DNA from: a bacterium 1xD42-87 | GTDB taxonomy: Bacteria > Bacillota > Clostridia > Lachnospirales > Lachnospiraceae | NCBI GenBank assembly: GCA_003611805.1 | Contig: RAYM01000011.1 | Location: forward strand, 216,243-280,242 | Reading direction: 5' to 3' | DNA: 64,000 nucleotides | Shown here: piece after piece, positions 34,729 through 43,113 of the stretch | Numbering within the stretch: the first letter of the stretch is position 1 | Layout of the letters: every line of letters begins with the position of its first letter | Position numbers and translations under genes: made by a program | The notes under the pieces: model-generated | Seen by the model: the letters and a program-made list of their open reading frames with translations, nothing else | The model's database searches: none | Told to the model about the DNA's origin: nothing

Positions 34729-35172
34729 ATGAAGTTAATGATAGGCGGTTACGCACAGGGGAAACTTTCGTATGTTCTTCTAAAATATCAGCTAAGCGAA
34801 GATGCGGTGTGGGACAGCGTTTTGCCGGAAGAGACGGAACTGCGGCGGAAACAGAGGATGCATTGTGTGGAACACGGTGTCCTGCCGGATCAGACAGCAG
34901 CATCAGTGGAACCGATTGTGGTCAACCACTTCCACCAGTGGGTAAGGCGCAGGCTGTCGGAAGGGGAATGCCCGGAGAAGGACGTGCAGTCGTTTTTGAA
35001 CCGCTGTGAAAACTGCATCATCATCTGTGATGAGATCGGAAACGGGATTGTGCCGGTGGACGCGTTTGAAAGGGAATACCGGGAACGCACCGGCAGGATT
35101 CTGATACGGCTTGCACAGGAAGCGGAGGAGGTGGAACGGGTGATATGCGGAATCGGACAGAGGATCAAATGA
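34729..35172 (+). CDS. Second CobU-like protein (short)
   Basis: 147 residues. The N-terminus MKLMIGGYAQGKLSYVLLKY is a CobU-like P-loop, and CDEIGNGIVPVDAFEREYRERTGRILIRLAQ matches the CobU NEVG...GIVP and terminal helix motifs that the 33204 gene has lost. The internal histidine/RR motif is missing. Start ATG 34729 has GAGG at 6 bases; ATG 34717 is possible. It shares an ATGA overlap with cobC, tying it to the lower-ligand branch. Confidence 0.8.
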   Translation: MKLMIGGYAQGKLSYVLLKYQLSEDAVWDSVLPEETELRRKQRMHCVEHGVLPDQTAASVEPIVVNHFHQWVRRRLSEGECPEKDVQSFLNRCENCIIICDEIGNGIVPVDAFEREYRERTGRILIRLAQEAEEVERVICGIGQRIK

Positions 35173-35993
35173 TACTGGCGTTCATCCGCCACGGCGAGAC
35201 ACAGGCGAACGCACAGCGCCGCTATCTCGGGAAAACGGACGAATCCCTCTCGGAACGCGGGAAACAGCTGCTTTTGTTGTCCTGTCAGAAACAGCATGTT
35301 TATCCGCAGGCGGACTGCCTGTTTTGCAGTCCGATGAAACGGTGTCTGGAAACGGCGCGGATTCTGTATCCTATGTTACCGCCTGTTGTCATCCCGGAGT
35401 GGGAGGAGATGGATTTCGGACGCTTTGAATATAAGAATTATGAGGAGTTAAAAGATGACCTTGCCTATCGGCGGTGGATGAACAGCGGCGGGACGACTGC
35501 CTTTCCGGGCGGCGAGAGCCGTGAGGCGTTTGTCAAACGATGTAAGGACGGTTTCCAAAGAATGTGCGGCATATTATGGCAGACGCAGGCGGAGGAACAG
35601 GCAGAGAGGCTGCCAGATAAAAAGGCAGACAGGGAACAAGGCGGAGAAACAGACATCGGGGCAGACAGAAGAACAGGAAAAGGAGCAGGCGGGAAAACAG
35701 ATGGGGAGCGGAGGGAGCCTGTCAGAGCCGCAGCTGTTGTCCACGGGGGAGTTATTATGGCGCTGTTAAGCGCCTATGGCATCGATGGACATAAGGATTA
35801 TTTTGACTATCAAACTGCAAACGGCAGGGGATATCTGACACGCATAACCTACGCAAAGGGCTCATGCGGACACGGAGCAGGGGATGCCGTCCCCGGAGCG
35901 GAAGATTGCCGAAAGGAAAATACGGCTGTGCAACGTCTGAAAGAAAAAGAGGGAGAAACTGAGATTATGATTGAGGATATAAAAGCCCTATGA
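35169..35993 (+). CDS. cobC: Alpha-ribazole phosphatase-like histidine phosphatase CobC
   Basis: Phosphoglycerate-mutase-fold phosphatase, probably removing phosphate from alpha-ribazole-5'-phosphate. Catalytic motif IRHGETQ at residues 6-12, SPMKRCLETA, the acidic EMDFGRFE, and a second His in VVHGG (His192). It is 274 residues, longer than usual (about 200): a polar low-complexity insert at about residues 137-182 (Gln/Glu/Lys/Asp/Gly-rich) and a charged C-terminal tail. Starts within the stop of the preceding gene and overlaps cbiB by 4 bases. Confidence 0.88.
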   Translation: MILAFIRHGETQANAQRRYLGKTDESLSERGKQLLLLSCQKQHVYPQADCLFCSPMKRCLETARILYPMLPPVVIPEWEEMDFGRFEYKNYEELKDDLAYRRWMNSGGTTAFPGGESREAFVKRCKDGFQRMCGILWQTQAEEQAERLPDKKADREQGGETDIGADRRTGKGAGGKTDGERREPVRAAAVVHGGVIMALLSAYGIDGHKDYFDYQTANGRGYLTRITYAKGSCGHGAGDAVPGAEDCRKENTAVQRLKEKEGETEIMIEDIKAL

Positions 35994-36982
35994 AATATCA
36001 TGCGATTGCCTTCTTCGGGGGCTTTATACTGGATCTGCTTCTGGGAGATCCCCCTTTCCTTCCGCATCCCGTGCGGCTGATCGGGAAATTGATTACCGTG
36101 ATGGAAAAGAAACTGCGAAGCAAGCTGCCGCCCCAAAAAGGCATAGAAACAGGAGAAGAAGTTTGGCGGGGAGCCCTTATGGTGCTTGTCGTCTGCGGTA
36201 TTGTCGCAGTCACTGCGGGCGCGTTTTTATGGGCGGCATACCGTATCCATCCGTATGTCGGCACATTCGCAGAATGCCTGATGACATACCAGATTCTGGC
36301 AGTAAAATGTCTGAAAGTGGAGAGCATGAAAGTTTACCAGAGTCTGAAAGATGAAAATGTAGAACAGGCGCGGACAGCGGTTTCCATGATTGTGGGCAGG
36401 GATACGGACAAATTGGATGAGGAAGGCATTGCAAAGGCGGCGATAGAGACGGTGGCGGAAAACACGTCTGACGGGGTGATCGCGCCGATGCTGTATCTGG
36501 CGCTTGGCGGACCGGTTCTGGGATTTTTCTATAAGGCGGTAAACACCATGGATTCCATGGTCGGCTACAAGAATGAAACGTATCTGTACTTTGGCAGGGC
36601 GGCGGCAAAGCTGGATGATATTGTCAATTTTATTCCCGCAAGGGTCAGCGCTTGTCTGATGATCGCGGCAGCGTTTCTGTCCGGCGGCGGTTTCTCTGGC
36701 AAAAATGCGGTCTACATTTATCGGCGGGACCGCAGAAACCATGCCAGCCCCAATTCCGCGCAGACAGAAGCCGTATGCGCCGGCGCGCTTGGCATCCGGC
36801 TTGCGGGAGACGCCAGTTATTTTGGAAAAACAGTAAAGAAACCGTATATCGGGGACGCGCTGCGTAGCGTGGAATATGAGGACATGAAGCGTGCCAACCG
36901 CCTGCTGTATGGAACGGCGTGGATTTGCGAGGGCATTTGTCTGTTACTTTTATGGGGCTTCGCCCGTTGTTTTCCTTTATAA
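35990..36982 (+). CDS. cbiB: Adenosylcobinamide-phosphate synthase CbiB
   Basis: Membrane enzyme attaching aminopropanol phosphate to adenosylcobyric acid. 330 residues. Characteristic: GGFILDLLLGDPPFLPHPVRLIGKLI at the start, ARTAVSMIVGRDTDKLDE, AAIETVAENTSDGVIAPMLYLALGGP and VNTMDSMVGYKNE. It overlaps cobC by 4 bases (ATGA) and lies before the CobD part that supplies its substrate. Confidence 0.96.
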   Translation: MKYHAIAFFGGFILDLLLGDPPFLPHPVRLIGKLITVMEKKLRSKLPPQKGIETGEEVWRGALMVLVVCGIVAVTAGAFLWAAYRIHPYVGTFAECLMTYQILAVKCLKVESMKVYQSLKDENVEQARTAVSMIVGRDTDKLDEEGIAKAAIETVAENTSDGVIAPMLYLALGGPVLGFFYKAVNTMDSMVGYKNETYLYFGRAAAKLDDIVNFIPARVSACLMIAAAFLSGGGFSGKNAVYIYRRDRRNHASPNSAQTEAVCAGALGIRLAGDASYFGKTVKKPYIGDALRSVEYEDMKRANRLLYGTAWICEGICLLLLWGFARCFPL

Positions 36983-37047
36983 TTGTCGGGAAAGCGGTAA
37001 AAAAATATTTTACTATGAAATTTCGGATGAGGGAGGATGGTGGCAAA

Positions 37048-38811
37048 ATGGCGCTCCACGGAGGGGACATATACAGGAATAAGGTCGAGATTGATTTCTC
37101 TGTCAACGGCAATCCTTTGGGCGTGCCGCAGTCTGTCAGGGAAGCCCTGCTCCGGGCGGTCGGACAGTGCAGCGCATACCCCGATATGGAGACAGCGGCA
37201 TTGAAGGAGGCAGTCGCCAGAATGCTTGCTGTCCCGAAAGAATACCTGCTCTTCGGAAACGGGGCGTCAGAACTCTTTATGGCGGTTGTGCATGGGATTC
37301 GTCCGAAAAAAACAGTGATACCCGCCCCTTCTTTTTATGGCTACGAGTATGCGGCGAGAGCGGCGGAAAGCGAAATACGCTACTGTGGGCTGAACCGGGA
37401 AAACGGGTTTCATGTGACAAAGGATTTGTGTGACAACTTGACAGAAGATGTGGATCTGCTCTTTCTGGCAAATCCAAACAACCCCACAGGCTGCCTTTTG
37501 GACTGTGAAACGGGACTCCACATATTGCGGCATTGCAAAGAAATGGGGATTTATGTCGTGCTGGATGAATGCTTTGTTGATTTCTGTGCGGGAAACCCGT
37601 CCCTGCTTTCTGAAACAGAAAACAATGACCGCCTTCTGGTAGTCAGGTCATTTACCAAAAGTTTTTCGATTCCCGGTGTCCGTCTGGGCTATCTGGTCTG
37701 TAAAAACGAACCGCTTCTTGCAAGAATTGCCGGGCAGCTGCCGGAATGGAATCTTTCCTGCTTTGCACAGGAGGCAGGATGCGCCTGTGCCAAACAAAAA
37801 GCGTTCATGGAGGAGACCGAAAGGTATATAGCGCGGGAGCGGGCATTTCTGGAAGAAGTATTAAAAAAAGAAGGGTTTCGGGTGTTCCCTTCCGCAGCAA
37901 ATTTCATTTTGTTCGACACAAAAGAGACGCCGTGCGGGATATCCCTGTATGAACAGCTTTTACGGCAGGGGATCCTGATCCGGGACTGTCAGAATTTCCG
38001 GGGGCTTGGCAGAGGATTCTACCGGATTGCAGTGAAGAAGAGGGAAGAAAATATAAAGCTCGAGCAGGCGCTTAAACAGGCGCATGACGCAGGCTTGAAA
38101 AGTGACGGCAATTCCTTTCACTGTGTGTCTGTGACGGGCAGCAAAACGGAGCGAATACCAATGAAAGAGATAGACTATGTACTGCCGGAAGAAATTGAAA
38201 AGCGCAGTTTTGCAATTATCGGCGAAGAACTGTCGCAGAGAAACATATGTATTCCGGAGAGAGAGAAAAGTATTGTCATGCGCGTCATCCATACCAGCGC
38301 GGATTTTGACTATGCGGAAACGCTCTGTTTCTCGGATGGGGCGGTGCAGACGCTGGAAGATCTGCTCAGAGACGGGGCGGATATTGTGACTGACACGAAT
38401 ATGGCGCTTGCGGGCATCAACAAAAAAGTGCTGGCTTCTTTTGGCGGACAGGCGCATTGCTTTATGGCGGACGAGGATGTCGCGCTCATGGCAAAGTCAA
38501 AAAATATGACGCGGGCGGCGGTCAGCATGGAAAAAGCGGCAAAACTGGAAAAGCCTGTCGTTTTTGCCATCGGAAACGCGCCGACGGCGTTGATAAAACT
38601 GTACGAAATGACGAGGGAAACGGACTGGAAACCGGCTTTTGTGATCGGTGTCCCTGTCGGTTTCGTCAATGTGGAGGCGGCAAAAGAGCTGAGTTTGGAC
38701 ACGCCGATTCCTTATATTGTCAACCGCGGAAGAAAGGGCGGGAGCGGTATCGCCGCGGCAATCTGCAACGCCGTCCTGTACCGGCTGCGGGAAAAACAAA
38801 GGCGTAGTTGA
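37048..38811 (+). CDS. CobD-CbiC fusion: threonine-phosphate decarboxylase + cobalt-precorrin-8 methylmutase
   Basis: Residues about 1-350 are a class I/II aminotransferase-fold CobD: start MALHGGDIYRN, FSVNGNPLG, NPNNPTGCLL, DECFVDF and the PLP lysine in RSFTKSFSIPG. It makes aminopropanol phosphate for CbiB. After a short linker, residues about 372-587 are a complete CbiC, which moves the C11 methyl to C12 (MRVIHTSADFDYAETL, DTNMALAGINK, GNAPTALIKLYEM, RGRKGGSGIAAA). The start at ATG 37048 is behind GGGAGG. An internal ATG at 38161 has GGAG at 8 bases, so free CbiC could also be made. The two activities are distant in the pathway, so the fusion joins steps that do not share an intermediate. 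Confidence 0.93.
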   Translation: MALHGGDIYRNKVEIDFSVNGNPLGVPQSVREALLRAVGQCSAYPDMETAALKEAVARMLAVPKEYLLFGNGASELFMAVVHGIRPKKTVIPAPSFYGYEYAARAAESEIRYCGLNRENGFHVTKDLCDNLTEDVDLLFLANPNNPTGCLLDCETGLHILRHCKEMGIYVVLDECFVDFCAGNPSLLSETENNDRLLVVRSFTKSFSIPGVRLGYLVCKNEPLLARIAGQLPEWNLSCFAQEAGCACAKQKAFMEETERYIARERAFLEEVLKKEGFRVFPSAANFILFDTKETPCGISLYEQLLRQGILIRDCQNFRGLGRGFYRIAVKKREENIKLEQALKQAHDAGLKSDGNSFHCVSVTGSKTERIPMKEIDYVLPEEIEKRSFAIIGEELSQRNICIPEREKSIVMRVIHTSADFDYAETLCFSDGAVQTLEDLLRDGADIVTDTNMALAGINKKVLASFGGQAHCFMADEDVALMAKSKNMTRAAVSMEKAAKLEKPVVFAIGNAPTALIKLYEMTRETDWKPAFVIGVPVGFVNVEAAKELSLDTPIPYIVNRGRKGGSGIAAAICNAVLYRLREKQRRS

Positions 38812-38941
38812 CAAAAATATCTTTGGCAAAGGGATTGCGGAGCGATATAACTATAGAAGAAAGACGTAGTCGCATCGGATGAAATAAGATACTGATTGTG
38901 AAAAAAGAAGGTTACTATGCAATTGCAGGAAGGAACGTGGT

Positions 38942-40150
38942 ATGCGATATGGTTTTACAACGGGAAGCTGTGCGACTGCGGCGGCAAAGGCTGCGGCATA
39001 TATGCTTTTGACGGGAAATATAAAAAGAAGCATTACCATCGAGACGCCAAAGGGAATTTTGTATAACGCGGAAATTCTGGATATCCGCCGGGCGGAAAAA
39101 GAAGTGAGCTGCGCTGTGGAAAAGGACGGCGGGGACGATCCGGATATTACGACGGGCGCATGGATTTACGTGAAAGTTTCCTATCCGGAATATGCGCAGG
39201 AGGTTTCTTCTTTCGGCAACCGTAGAAATTGGGAAGGTCAAAATGGTGAGGGATGCGAAAAGAATACGGAAGATTTTGAAAATAGAAAACCGTGTATTGT
39301 CATAGAAGGCGGAAGCGGCGTGGGAAGGGTGACCAGAAAGGGGCTGGATCAGCCGGTGGGAAACGCGGCGATCAACCGTGTGCCAAGGGAAATGATAGAA
39401 AAAGAGGTATTGGAAGTCTGTCGGGTGGCTGATTATGACGGCGGTCTGAAAATAGAGATTTCCGTGCCGGACGGGGAACGGCTTGCGGCGCAGACCTTCA
39501 ATCCCCGGCTTGGCATAAAAGGAGGCATATCCATTCTGGGCACAAGCGGCGTTGTGGAGCCCATGAGCACACAGGCGGTTCTGGACACGATCCGGGTGGC
39601 GCTGCGGCAGAGAAGGGAAGAGGGCTTTTCCTATGTGGCTGTCGCACCGGGAAATTACGGTCAGGATTTTATGAGACAGACCTATGGCTACGATCTGGAC
39701 AGGAGCGTGAAATGCAGCAATTTTATCGGAGCAACGGTGGATATGGCGGTGGAGCTTGGATTTCAGAGGATACTTCTGACGGGACATATCGGCAAACTGA
39801 TCAAGGTTGCCGGCGGTATTATGAACACCCATTCTAAAGAGGCGGACTGCCGGATGGAGCTTCTTGCTGCCTTTGCCGCATGGGAAGGGCTTGACAGTGA
39901 GCCGCTCTGCAGGATAATGGCGTGTGCGACCACGGAGGAAGTGCTTCTCATTTTGCAGGAGAACGGAAAACTGGATTCGGTTATGAAGCGGGCAGTCAGG
40001 CGCGTCTGCTATTATCTGGAGACCCGTGCCGGAGGACAGCTGAAAGCGGACTGCATCATATACGCAAACGAATTTGGGGAACTGGCAAAAAGTGAAGGGG
40101 TGGAAACATGGTTTACTTTGTTGGCGCAGGAACAGGGGCGGCAGATCTGA
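38942..40150 (+). CDS. cbiD: Cobalt-precorrin-5B C1-methyltransferase CbiD
   Basis: Anaerobic-pathway C1 methyltransferase. 402 residues, opening with the CbiD signature RYGFTTGSCATAAAKAA, then GSGVGRVTRKGLDQPVGNAAINRVPREMI, GISILGTSGVVEPMS, and LTGHIGKLIKVAGGIMNTHS. A GGAAGGAACG site precedes the ATG. Overlaps the next gene by 43 bases. Confidence 0.96.
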   Translation: MRYGFTTGSCATAAAKAAAYMLLTGNIKRSITIETPKGILYNAEILDIRRAEKEVSCAVEKDGGDDPDITTGAWIYVKVSYPEYAQEVSSFGNRRNWEGQNGEGCEKNTEDFENRKPCIVIEGGSGVGRVTRKGLDQPVGNAAINRVPREMIEKEVLEVCRVADYDGGLKIEISVPDGERLAAQTFNPRLGIKGGISILGTSGVVEPMSTQAVLDTIRVALRQRREEGFSYVAVAPGNYGQDFMRQTYGYDLDRSVKCSNFIGATVDMAVELGFQRILLTGHIGKLIKVAGGIMNTHSKEADCRMELLAAFAAWEGLDSEPLCRIMACATTEEVLLILQENGKLDSVMKRAVRRVCYYLETRAGGQLKADCIIYANEFGELAKSEGVETWFTLLAQEQGRQI

Positions 40151-42102
40151 TTACCGTTAGGGGAAAAGATTTGATTGCACAGGCGGATGTCGTGATCTAC
40201 GCAGGCTCTCTCGTGAATCCGGAGCTGCTTTCCTATGCAAAAAAGGGATGTGAAGTACATAACAGCGCCCGCTTAACCCTTACGGAAGTGATTCGGATGA
40301 TAAAAGAAGCGGAGGCGCAGGGGAAAATGACGGTACGGCTTCACACGGGAGACCCGAGCGTTTATGGGGCTGTCCGGGAGCAGATGGATGAGCTGGACAG
40401 CCTTGGCATTTCCTATGAAAGCTGTCCGGGCGTCAGCGCCTGCTTCGGGGCGGCGGCTTCCTTAAATCTGGAATATACCCTGCCGGGTGTCTCCCAATCC
40501 CTGATCATCACGAGGATGGCGGGAAAAACCGACGTGCCGGAAAAAGAGAGTATAGAAAGTCTGGCGGCGCACCGAGCGTCCATGGCGATCTATCTGAGTG
40601 CGGGAATGCTGGAGGAGCTGTGCCGAAGACTGATTGCGGGAGGCTATGACAAAACCACGCCCGCCGCCCTTGTCTATAAAGCTACGTGGCCAGAGGAAGA
40701 AGCCTATGTCTGCACGGTTGAGACGCTGGCGGCTGTTGCGGGAGAACATGGCATTACCAGAACGGCGCTGGTGATTGTGGGAGATGCGGTGACACATCAC
40801 TATCACCGAAAATCGAGACTGCATGCCGATGATTTTTCGACGGCGTACCGCCTATCAAGGGACGCTTCCGGGACTGCAGACGATACAGGCAGGGAAGGTT
40901 CCCGTTTTGAACCTGCGTGTACCGGGGCAGATGACTGTTGGCAGACGTTGGGCGGCGGTGGCGAGCGTCAAGTGCCCAGCTGCTTACAAATCATCAGTTT
41001 TACAGCCGCCGGGATGCGGCTCTCCGTGCGTGTGAGGGAAGCTCTTGGCGGCAGAATGGAAGTCGGTCTGTATACAAAGTGTAAAGCCTGCGAAAACAGC
41101 GGCGGAAATTTAGCCGTTCGTGAGAGGGAGACTTCCGTCGGCACGCGGGACAAGAGTGTGCCTGTCCGGTTCGTGGAAACATCTGTGGAAGAGTGGGCAG
41201 GTCGTCAGATGAGGGAAAAAAGCGCGATTCTCTTTATCGGCGCCTGTGGGATTGCCGTCCGGGCGATCGCCCCTTTTCTGACAGATAAGCTGCAGGATCC
41301 CCCGGTATTGGTTATGGATGAGAAAGGAAACTATGTCGTGCCGATTTTGTCCGGGCATGTGGGCGGCGCAAACGCCCTCGCCGGAATGCTCGCACAGGCA
41401 GTCGGCGCGCAGACGGTGATCACCACGGCAACCGACCTGAATCTTGCCTTTGCCGTGGATGTATTCGCTGCGGAAAATGGCTTTGCCATCGAAAATAAGA
41501 GCGGGATTGCAAAAATTTCATCCAAAATACTTGCCGGGGAGGCGGTCACCGCATCGGCGGAGACGGGGCATGAAAAGATGCTATTGGAGCGGAACGGGCT
41601 CCGTGTCGTCCCTTATCCGCCAGAGGAATCGGTTGATCTTGTCATTACATCGGAAGAAAATATTTATGGCGCGGTTCTGGTTCTGCGCCCCCGGGAATAC
41701 AGCATCGGGTTTGGCTGTAAAAAGGGAAAAGACGCAGGGGAAATGGCACAATTTGTGGAAAAAGTGATACAGGAAAACGGCATTCTAAAAACGCAGATAT
41801 TTGCCCTCGCCTCCATTTCCCAAAAAAGGGAGGAAGCCGGAATCAAAGAGTGGTGCCGCCGGGAAAACATTCCGTTTCTGACGTATTCTGCAGAGGAATT
41901 ACGGCAGGTGGACGGAGAGTTTACCGCGTCCGATTTTGTGGAAAAACAGGTGGGCGTGGACAATGTCTGTGAGCGGGCGGCGCTGAAAGCCTGTGGCGCA
42001 GGCGGGGAGCTGATTGTGCGTAAATGTGCGGAAAACGGCATGACGATCGCTGTCGCGAGGAGAGTCCGGGAACTTTATCCCCGCGAGCAACGAGGCAAGT
42101 GA
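40108..42102 (+). CDS. CbiF-CbiG fusion: cobalt-precorrin-4 C11-methyltransferase + cobalt-precorrin-5A hydrolase
   Basis: Residues about 1-250 are CbiF: VYFVGAGTGAADLITVRG, VIYAGSLVNPELL, RLHTGDPSVYGA, and PGVSACFGAAASLNLEYTLP (SAM-dependent tetrapyrrole methylase fold). Residues about 300-664 are CbiG, which opens the delta-lactone: ILFIGACGIAVRAIAPFL, DEKGNYVVPILSGHVGGANALA and the C-terminal IGFGCKKG...FALASISQKREE. These two act one after the other, so the fusion makes chemical sense. A ~50-residue polar linker lies between. Confidence 0.94.
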   Translation: MVYFVGAGTGAADLITVRGKDLIAQADVVIYAGSLVNPELLSYAKKGCEVHNSARLTLTEVIRMIKEAEAQGKMTVRLHTGDPSVYGAVREQMDELDSLGISYESCPGVSACFGAAASLNLEYTLPGVSQSLIITRMAGKTDVPEKESIESLAAHRASMAIYLSAGMLEELCRRLIAGGYDKTTPAALVYKATWPEEEAYVCTVETLAAVAGEHGITRTALVIVGDAVTHHYHRKSRLHADDFSTAYRLSRDASGTADDTGREGSRFEPACTGADDCWQTLGGGGERQVPSCLQIISFTAAGMRLSVRVREALGGRMEVGLYTKCKACENSGGNLAVRERETSVGTRDKSVPVRFVETSVEEWAGRQMREKSAILFIGACGIAVRAIAPFLTDKLQDPPVLVMDEKGNYVVPILSGHVGGANALAGMLAQAVGAQTVITTATDLNLAFAVDVFAAENGFAIENKSGIAKISSKILAGEAVTASAETGHEKMLLERNGLRVVPYPPEESVDLVITSEENIYGAVLVLRPREYSIGFGCKKGKDAGEMAQFVEKVIQENGILKTQIFALASISQKREEAGIKEWCRRENIPFLTYSAEELRQVDGEFTASDFVEKQVGVDNVCERAALKACGAGGELIVRKCAENGMTIAVARRVRELYPREQRGK

Positions 42103-42217
42103 TTGTCTGTAAGCATTTGGCGACTGCCACAAAGAATACCCCGTTCCTTGAGGCGTATCAAGTTTGATGCGCTCCGCTGATTGCGGCGGGCTTTTAAACG
42201 AAAGGTATGAGAACAAT

Positions 42218-42976
42218 ATGGAAACCGAAGTGAAAAATCGAATTTATATCGTGGGGATCGGACCGGGAAAAGAGGAAATGATGACAGGAGAAGCCCTGTA
42301 TGCGCTGGAACAGGCGGACGTCATCGTCGGCTATACGACATATGTAAAGCTGCTTGGCGAGCGGTTTCAAGGGAAAGAACTGCGTGCCACGTCCATGCGG
42401 CAGGAAGTGGAACGGTGCCGTCTCTGCTTTTCAGAAGCGGAAAAAGGCCGAACCGTTGCTCTCATATGCAGCGGGGATGCCGGAATTTACGGGATGGCGT
42501 CCCTGATGCTTGAGATTGGCAGCGCATACCCGCATACAGAGCTTTCGGTAATTGCGGGCGTTACCGCCGCAAGCAGCGGGGCGGCTGTTCTGGGCGCGCC
42601 GCTCGGACATGACTTCTGCTCGGTCAGCCTAAGCGATCTGCTGACGCCTTGGGAGACCATTGAAAAAAGATTAAGGGCGGCAGCGGAAGGGGACTTCGTC
42701 ATCGTGCTCTATAACCCGTCCAGCCATAAGAGGAAAGATTACCTGAAAAAAGCCTGCCGCATTTTGCTTCGCAGTGTGGAAGGCGACAGGGTGTGCGGCT
42801 ATGTGGAAAATATCGGCAGGGACGGTACAAAGTCGGAAATCTGTACGCTGGAAGAACTGCAGGACAGGGAAGTCAGCATGTTCACGACGGTGTTTATCGG
42901 CAACAGCGGTTCGGAGATCATAGACGGCAGATTTGTGACGAAGCGAGGATATCAGTGTGAGAAGTTTCCGCATTGA
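42218..42976 (+). CDS. cbiH: Cobalt-precorrin-3 C17-methyltransferase CbiH
   Basis: Ring-contraction methyltransferase. Start ATG 42218 (METEVKNRIYIVGIGPGKEEMM) has an AAAGG site; an in-frame ATG at 42164 is unsupported. Motifs of the family: VGYTTYVKLL, ICSGDAGIYGMASLMLE, VTAASSGAAVLGAPLGHDF, SLSDLLTPWE and FVIVLYNPSSHKR. 252 residues. Its substrate comes from CbiL, which is not in the window. Confidence 0.95.
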   Translation: METEVKNRIYIVGIGPGKEEMMTGEALYALEQADVIVGYTTYVKLLGERFQGKELRATSMRQEVERCRLCFSEAEKGRTVALICSGDAGIYGMASLMLEIGSAYPHTELSVIAGVTAASSGAAVLGAPLGHDFCSVSLSDLLTPWETIEKRLRAAAEGDFVIVLYNPSSHKRKDYLKKACRILLRSVEGDRVCGYVENIGRDGTKSEICTLEELQDREVSMFTTVFIGNSGSEIIDGRFVTKRGYQCEKFPH

Positions 42977-43113
42977 TTTGAGTCACAGCAAAGGCTGTTT
43001 CGCAAAGTTAACACAGCTTTCAGGGCGGCTCCGTTTCACTCGAAAAAACGTTAAAAGCAGGCGTTGTTCAATTGAGTTAAGATGTCGCAAAGCGAAATCA
43101 CATGGAGGGCAGC

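Noticed and set aside
38915..39832. 305-codon minus-strand open frame opposite cbiD
   Set aside because: Antisense to an unmistakable CbiD; no recognisable domain.
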